64,000 bases of DNA. It comes from Euleptes europaea (lineage: Eukaryota; Chordata; Lepidosauria; Squamata; Sphaerodactylidae). This document shows positions 59,756 to 64,000 of this stretch, piece by piece. The stretch is from contig NC_079321.1 of the NCBI RefSeq assembly GCF_029931775.1, positions 1,074,001 to 1,138,000 of the forward strand, in the 5' to 3' direction. The translations under genes were made by a program, and so were the position numbers. How positions within the stretch are numbered: position 1 is the first letter of the stretch; the number at the start of each line of letters is the position of its first letter. The notes beneath the pieces are model-generated. The model did not search any database. It had not been told where the DNA came from and saw only the letters and a list, made by a program, of their open reading frames with translations.

Positions 59756-59895
59756 CCTAGACTGCCTCTTCTCTACTGGGCTAATAGAAATAGGCCCGGA
59801 GAGAGAGTTGTTCTCATGCCGACATTTTTGGTATGCATTCTCTACTTTCCCCCCCACAAAGTATGTTCCAGCGAAAGCGCAGCAATTCTTCTTAC

Positions 59896-60071
59896 CTTCA
59901 GCTCATCCCATGAAGTTTCGTTCCTGTTACAAAGCATCAAACTGCAGACCACTGGGTCGTCAGGAATGAGATGCAAGAACCACTTGGAAGCAAAATATTG
60001 AGTTTGCAAGTCCTTCACTCTGCCATAGCAAGCAGGGGTCAGAAATTGTAGAGACGGAATCGGCTGGGATC
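59896..60071 (-). CDS. MKKS: MKKS third-from-last coding exon
   Basis: Read on the - strand, the exon follows TTATTGAACAG and ends at AAG before GTAAGA. It is 176 nt with two bases completing the previous codon, then 58 codons: SQPIPSLQFLTPACYGRVKD, LQTQYFASKWFLHLIPDDPV, VCSLMLCNRNETSWDELK. The block CSLMLCNRNETSWDELK matches the mammalian MKKS segment CSLLLCNRNDTAWDELK as I remember it, in the chaperonin apical-to-intermediate region. The incoming phase means the upstream exon ends after the first base of a codon. That exon is not in the window. Confidence 0.9.
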
Positions 60072-60569
60072 CTGTTCAATAAGGAAAAATAATTATGCAC
60101 ATTATTCTGTTAACAGAAAAGGTCATGCATTGCTTTAGCACTGTATGGCATTGAAACTAATTGGTTTCTTTTAAAATTAACTTGAATAAGAGGCCTGAAA
60201 TATGCTAAATTTTCAACAATCCTAGCAGTCAACACAACAGAGGCAAATCCTTCCAGGCAGGCCACGGGGTTAATTTATTGTGAAAATAATTGCACGGAAG
60301 AAAATATTTCTTCCCATAATACCCAATTTGTTTACTTCCATGGCCCAGGGGGGCAGGATAGCTGATCCTACCTAGGTGATTCTTGGACAGTGATTCTTAG
60401 ACCACTACTTAGGCCTGATCTACACAAGCAGCAGAATAAGATCGCAGAGGGGTAATGTTGTAAAGTTCTCCTGATCTCCAGACTACAGAGACCAGGTCCC
60501 CTCGAACAAACGGACGCCTTGGAGGGCCCAACTCTATGGCAGCCCCCCCCAACCTTTTTGGGTCTGCGG

Positions 60570-61119
60570 TAGGGTTGCCAAACCCCAGGTGGTGGCTGGA
60601 GATTAGGGTTGCCAGGTGCCCGCTGGTGGCGGGCAAACCCCCGGCAATTGCCCCCTCTCCCCACCAACCACCCGAGGGTCGGCAGGCAAACATGCGCGTG
60701 TGCATACCGCAAGTGGCACTTCCGGTATAGAACCGGAAGTTCCACCTCGCGAGGGGCTTCTACCTCTTACTTTGAGTGGTAAAGGGCCGTTTTACCACTC
60801 AAACTAAGAGGTAAAGGCCCTTTGCGAGGTGAAACCTCTGGTTCTATACTGGAAGTGCCGCACGTGTGTAGGCGCATGCGCGCTTAAACGCGAAAGCCTC
60901 CCACTGGAGGAAGAGAGGGACCTGGCAACCCTACTGGAGATCTCCCGCTCTGACACCTGATTTCCAGGTGACAAGGATCAGTTCCCCTGGAGAAAATGGC
61001 TGCTTTGGAGGGCAGAGGGCTGTACGGCATTATGCCCCACTGAAGTCCCTCCCCTCCTTTAACCCTGCCTTCCCCAGGCTCCATCCCCCAAATCTCCAAA
61101 CCTGGAGGTGGCAACCCTC
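60570..61119 (+). mobile_element. hAT MITE carrying a type P insertion
   Basis: Flanked by a perfect 8-bp duplication GTCTGCGG (60562-60569, 61120-61127). It is interrupted at 60604-60923. Confidence 0.93.
60604..60923. mobile_element. Long-hairpin hAT element, type P, copy 3
   Basis: 320 bp, flanked by a perfect 8-bp duplication CTGGAGAT of the host MITE. The long GGTAAAGG hairpin and standard ends are present. Confidence 0.94.
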
Positions 61120-61342
61120 GTCTGCGGGCACCTTTGGAATTCTGACACAGCATGGTGGGCGCAGCCACAAAATGGCTGCTGCAGGAGGCGGAGCCAGACA
61201 CACAATGGCTGCCACGGGGGACGGAGCCAGCCATGAAATGGCTGCTGCAGCTTTCCTTCAGTCACATAGTGAAGATCCTGGAGCTGCAGCTGCTGCCAAA
61301 CCAGGGTTTTCAACCTGTACAGCCCACCAAATGGCCAATGGC

Positions 61343-61859
61343 TATATGGTTGCCAGGTCCCTCTTCAATATTGGTGGGAGATTTTTGGGGCGGAGCCTGA
61401 GGGAGGGAGGGGTTTGGGGAGGGACTTCAAGGCCATAGAGTCCAATTGCCAAAGCGGCCCTTTTCTCCAGGGGAACTGACCTCTATCGGCTGGAGATCAG
61501 TTGTAATAGCAGGAGATCTCCAGCTAGTACCTGGAGATTTCAAAACAAAACAAATCACAGCACTCTCAATATTTCAACATCCAGTTTATTTGACCATCTT
61601 GACCATTTTGGCTAATTTGGCCATGTTGTCTTTTGTATATATTGTACATAGTTGCTGTTCAGTACCTCTTGTGTGTTTAGTCATATCTTTGCATGTTATC
61701 ATATAGGTTAGTTAGTCATGTTCTATAGTATGATTCATTTTCTATAAACTGTGGATGTTGAAATATTGAGAGTGCTGTGATTTGTTTTGTTTTGAAGTTC
61801 CCATTACAGCACCAGGTGATTCTTATTTTGTACTTAGTACCTGGAGGTTGGCAACTCTA
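61343..61859 (-). mobile_element. hAT MITE (B arm) carrying a foldback insertion
   Basis: Flanked by a perfect 8-bp duplication CCAATGGC (61335-61342, 61860-61867). The left end is slightly altered (TATATGGTTGCC). Confidence 0.88.
61537..61834. mobile_element. Foldback insertion with 45-bp perfect inverted repeat
   Basis: Flanked by the 12-bp repeat TAGTACCTGGAG (61525-61536, 61835-61846). Arms 61539-61583 and 61752-61796 are exact reverse complements. A 38-nt leader follows the right arm and, in reverse, resembles the leader of the element at 8598. Confidence 0.85.
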
Positions 61860-62433
61860 CCAATGGCCAACTGGAAGCCTTGCTAGGCAAAAGCACCACC
61901 TACTTTCTAAAAACGTAGGAGGGAGCCAAGAAAGGTATCAGCAGGCACCACGATGCCCATGTGCACCACGCTGGGGACCCCTGATCTAGGGCATCACATT
62001 CTTGCTGAGCTCCCGAAACTCTGCTGCCCCCATGCACCAACCCCAAATGTTCAGGAATTTCTATGCCCGAGTTGGCAACCCTTGGTGGAAACGACTGTGC
62101 TACTGCAGGCAAGGGGTTACAATCTGCAGTGTCCCTGGGCATGAATAATTCTCTGCGAGTAGGAAACTAGGACAGCACATGACGGGGCTGCGTCAGAGCA
62201 CGCAATCCCTGACACGTTAATATTGTATTTGCAGGGAGCTTGTATGGAGGGGAGCAGCACAATGCGCCTCTCCCCATCTATGCTCTCAAGCAGTGGAGGA
62301 CAGTTCACCACTTCAAGATTCCGCCATCATGTTCCGCTGCCCATGTAGACCAAGCCTTCAGACAACAGGACGAGGAGGGGAAGTCGATTCAGAGCTGTTC
62401 ATTGCAGCAACTAAGTGGTGACAGTGTGAACGT

Positions 62434-62960
62434 AAGAACATAAGAAAGGCCCTGCTGGATCAGACCCAGGCCCATCAAGTCCAGCAGTCTGTTCACATGG
62501 TGGCCAACCAGGTGCCTTGAGGAAGCCCACAAGCAAGATGACTGCGGCAGCATTTACCCTGCCTGTGTTCCACAGCACCTCACAGAATAGGCATGTTCCT
62601 CTGAGACTGGAGGGAATAGGGATGCATCATGACTAGTATCCATTTTGACTAGTATCCATTAATACCCCTCACCTTCATGAACATGTCCACTCCCCTCTAA
62701 AAACCTTTCAAGCTGGCAGCCATCACCACATCCTGTGGCAGGGATTTCTACAACTATTTGTTGTGTGAATAAATACTTCCTTTTATCTGTTTTGAATCTC
62801 TCACCCTCCAGCTTCAGTAGATGACCTTGCATTCTGGTATTATAAGAGAGGGAGAAAAGCTTCTCCCTGTCCACTCCCTCCATACCATGCCTGATTTTAT
62901 AGACCTCTCTCATGTCTCCCCTTAACTGCCTTCTTTCCAAGCTAAACAGCCCTAAGCGTT
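62434..62960 (-). mobile_element. CR1-like LINE 3' part, second subfamily
   Basis: AAGAACATAAGAAAGGCCCT at one end and TGTCTCCCCTTAACTGCCTT at the other, reading right to left. At about 527 bp it is the longest LINE piece in the window. Confidence 0.82.
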
Positions 62961-63032
62961 TAGCCTAAGAGCAAGCTGGTCACAGCATGCTGAGAGGTGG
63001 TTTCATTCCCCTTCCTCTACAGTCAACTTTAT

Positions 63033-63242
63033 GGAGGGTCTGTGGCTCAGTGGTAGAGCATCTGCTTGGCGGGCACAAGGTCCCGGGTTCAATCCCCTGC
63101 AACTCCAGTTAAAGGGACTAGGCAGGTAGGTGATGTGGAAGACCTCTTCCTGAGACCCTGGAGAGCCGCTGCCATTCGGAGTAGACAATACTGACTTTGA
63201 TGGACCGAGGGTCCGATTCAGCAGAAGGCAGCTTCATGTGTC
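63033..63242 (+). mobile_element. tRNA-Ala-like SINE, well preserved
   Basis: GTGGCTCAGTGGTAGAGCAT, B box GGGTTCAATCCCC and the family end GGCAGCTTCATGTG are all intact. Confidence 0.88.
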
Positions 63243-63830
63243 TTCTCCAGGGGTCCTGTCCCTCGTTCTGACGAGATCACGAGAAGGCAGAGAGGGAAGC
63301 CCCCGCCCCTCACCCCAGACACACAAGGAGGGGCTAAGGGTCAACCGTGGTGGGGAGAGACAACCCCACGCGCACAGCAGGTCATAGTTATATATTTAAT
63401 ATTCAGACATAGACTTATATTATTGTATGTGTACGTTTGGTAGGGAGGTGCACAGGGAATACAATAGTCACGTGGCTTTTTTGGTTGAGGGTAACTGTGC
63501 TTTTTGGCTTTCCGTGAGCTGCACAGCAGATACGACCGTTCTAAACAACTCTGAACGAGGTCTCGGTTCCAAGTCATCCTCTTCAGAGGTGCAGCATCAA
63601 CAGCAGGCAGGTCAGCTGGAGACTGATAAGTTTCCCAAATTAATTAGGCAACCAAGGGTCCCACGTTACTCTAGGAGTTCAGTCTCTATGCTCACTCTGC
63701 ATCCAAACCTCAAACTGTCTCTTACTGGTGGTAGCCAAGGCAGAAAACATGGGACACGAGGGCCTCCCCCTCTTCCTTCCAAGGAACTATGAATCCCGTA
63801 GGGTGGTTTTTTTTTTTTTTTAAATGCAGT

Positions 63831-64000
63831 AGCAGAAAACGTTTGGGTAGCCCTCCCTTTTAAGCCACCTTAAATAATAAATAATCGCTACTTTAGGATT
63901 CTACTTTAAATAATAAATAATGTAGCAGCAGAAAACGTTTGGGTAGCCCTCCCTTTTAAGCCACCTTAAATAATAAATAATTGCTACTTTAGGATTCTAC
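63831..64000. repeat. Tandem repeat of about 96 bp at the window edge
   Basis: AGCAGAAAACGTTTGGGTAG recurs at 63831 and 63927, and the following GCTACTTTAGGATTCTAC recurs too, with one base different between units. The array runs off the window. Confidence 0.9.

Larger units (their letters stand above)
60540..61983. mobile_element. CAGGGGTCCCC-type hAT element holding two nested stacks
   Basis: Ends CAGCCCCCCCCAACC and GCTGGGGACCCCTG. The flanks CTCTATGG and ATCTAGGG match at 6 of 8. Own sequence is 60540-60569, 61120-61342 and 61860-61983; the rest is inserted MITEs. Repeated ACAAAATGGCTGC units lie inside. Confidence 0.75.

Noticed and set aside
60968-61438. 156-codon open frame with repeated MAA...G segments
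   Set aside because: It is made of MITE and hAT repeat units (ACAAAATGGCTGC); the apparent peptide repeats reflect DNA repeats.
63033-63110. Possible tRNA-Ala gene
   Set aside because: The A and B boxes belong to a SINE head; the same sequence with the same body recurs at 2632, 34431 and 47362, and a proper tRNA fold is not kept.
60072-64000. Further MKKS coding exons
   Set aside because: No - strand frame here has splice sites plus chaperonin-like sequence; the region is intron filled with nested elements, CR1 and a SINE.

Overview
The window is vertebrate nuclear DNA, almost certainly from a squamate reptile (a lizard; a gecko is possible but not shown). Two recognisable protein genes lie in it, both with introns and both incomplete at a window edge. 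The rest is repeat-rich intron and intergenic DNA. Bov-B LINE 3' ends, a 5S rRNA-derived SINE, several tRNA-derived SINEs and CR1 3' ends all point to a lizard.

Positions 1 to about 37,285 are SNAP25 on the + strand. The window opens inside the intron before the start-codon exon. All coding exons are present: exon 2 (start codon 6919), 3, 4, the mutually exclusive pair 5a/5b, 6, 7 and 8 (stop 35656-35658), then a 3' UTR of about 1.6 kb. With one exon 5 copy the exons sum to 621 nt, a 206-residue SNAP-25 plus stop with all phases consistent. The protein carries several substitutions relative to the nearly invariant mammal/bird sequence, including two beside Ser187 in the last exon.

Positions 37,285 to about 55,030 are intergenic: SINEs, CR1 and Bov-B pieces, DNA-transposon relics, microsatellites and a few repeat-free islands. 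One segment holds a hammerhead-ribozyme-like motif.

Positions about 55,030 to 64,000 are the 3' part of MKKS (BBS6) on the - strand. The last three coding exons are seen (59896-60071, 58355-58465, 55665-56105); the large upstream coding exon must lie beyond the right edge. The convergent SNAP25-MKKS order matches human 20p12.

The dominant repeat is a set of non-autonomous hAT elements with ends TAGGGTTGCC...GGCAACCCTA. I assign them to hAT because many copies sit between 8-bp direct repeats, several of them perfect. Three internal types share these ends: the common ~205-bp MITE (arms A and B), a ~290-325 bp type C, and a ~320 bp long-hairpin type P. They are nested in one another and in other elements; the deepest stacks are 8354-9574 and 60540-61983. 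Each stack also holds a compact foldback insertion with a perfect inverted repeat (111 bp and 45 bp) and a 15- or 12-bp target duplication. These two may belong to one little-described retroelement family. A TA-flanked Tigger-type element (22161-22514) resembles the mammalian MER2/Tigger2 family.

MITE strand convention: '+' means the motif GAAGTCCCTCCCCTCC reads on the + strand.
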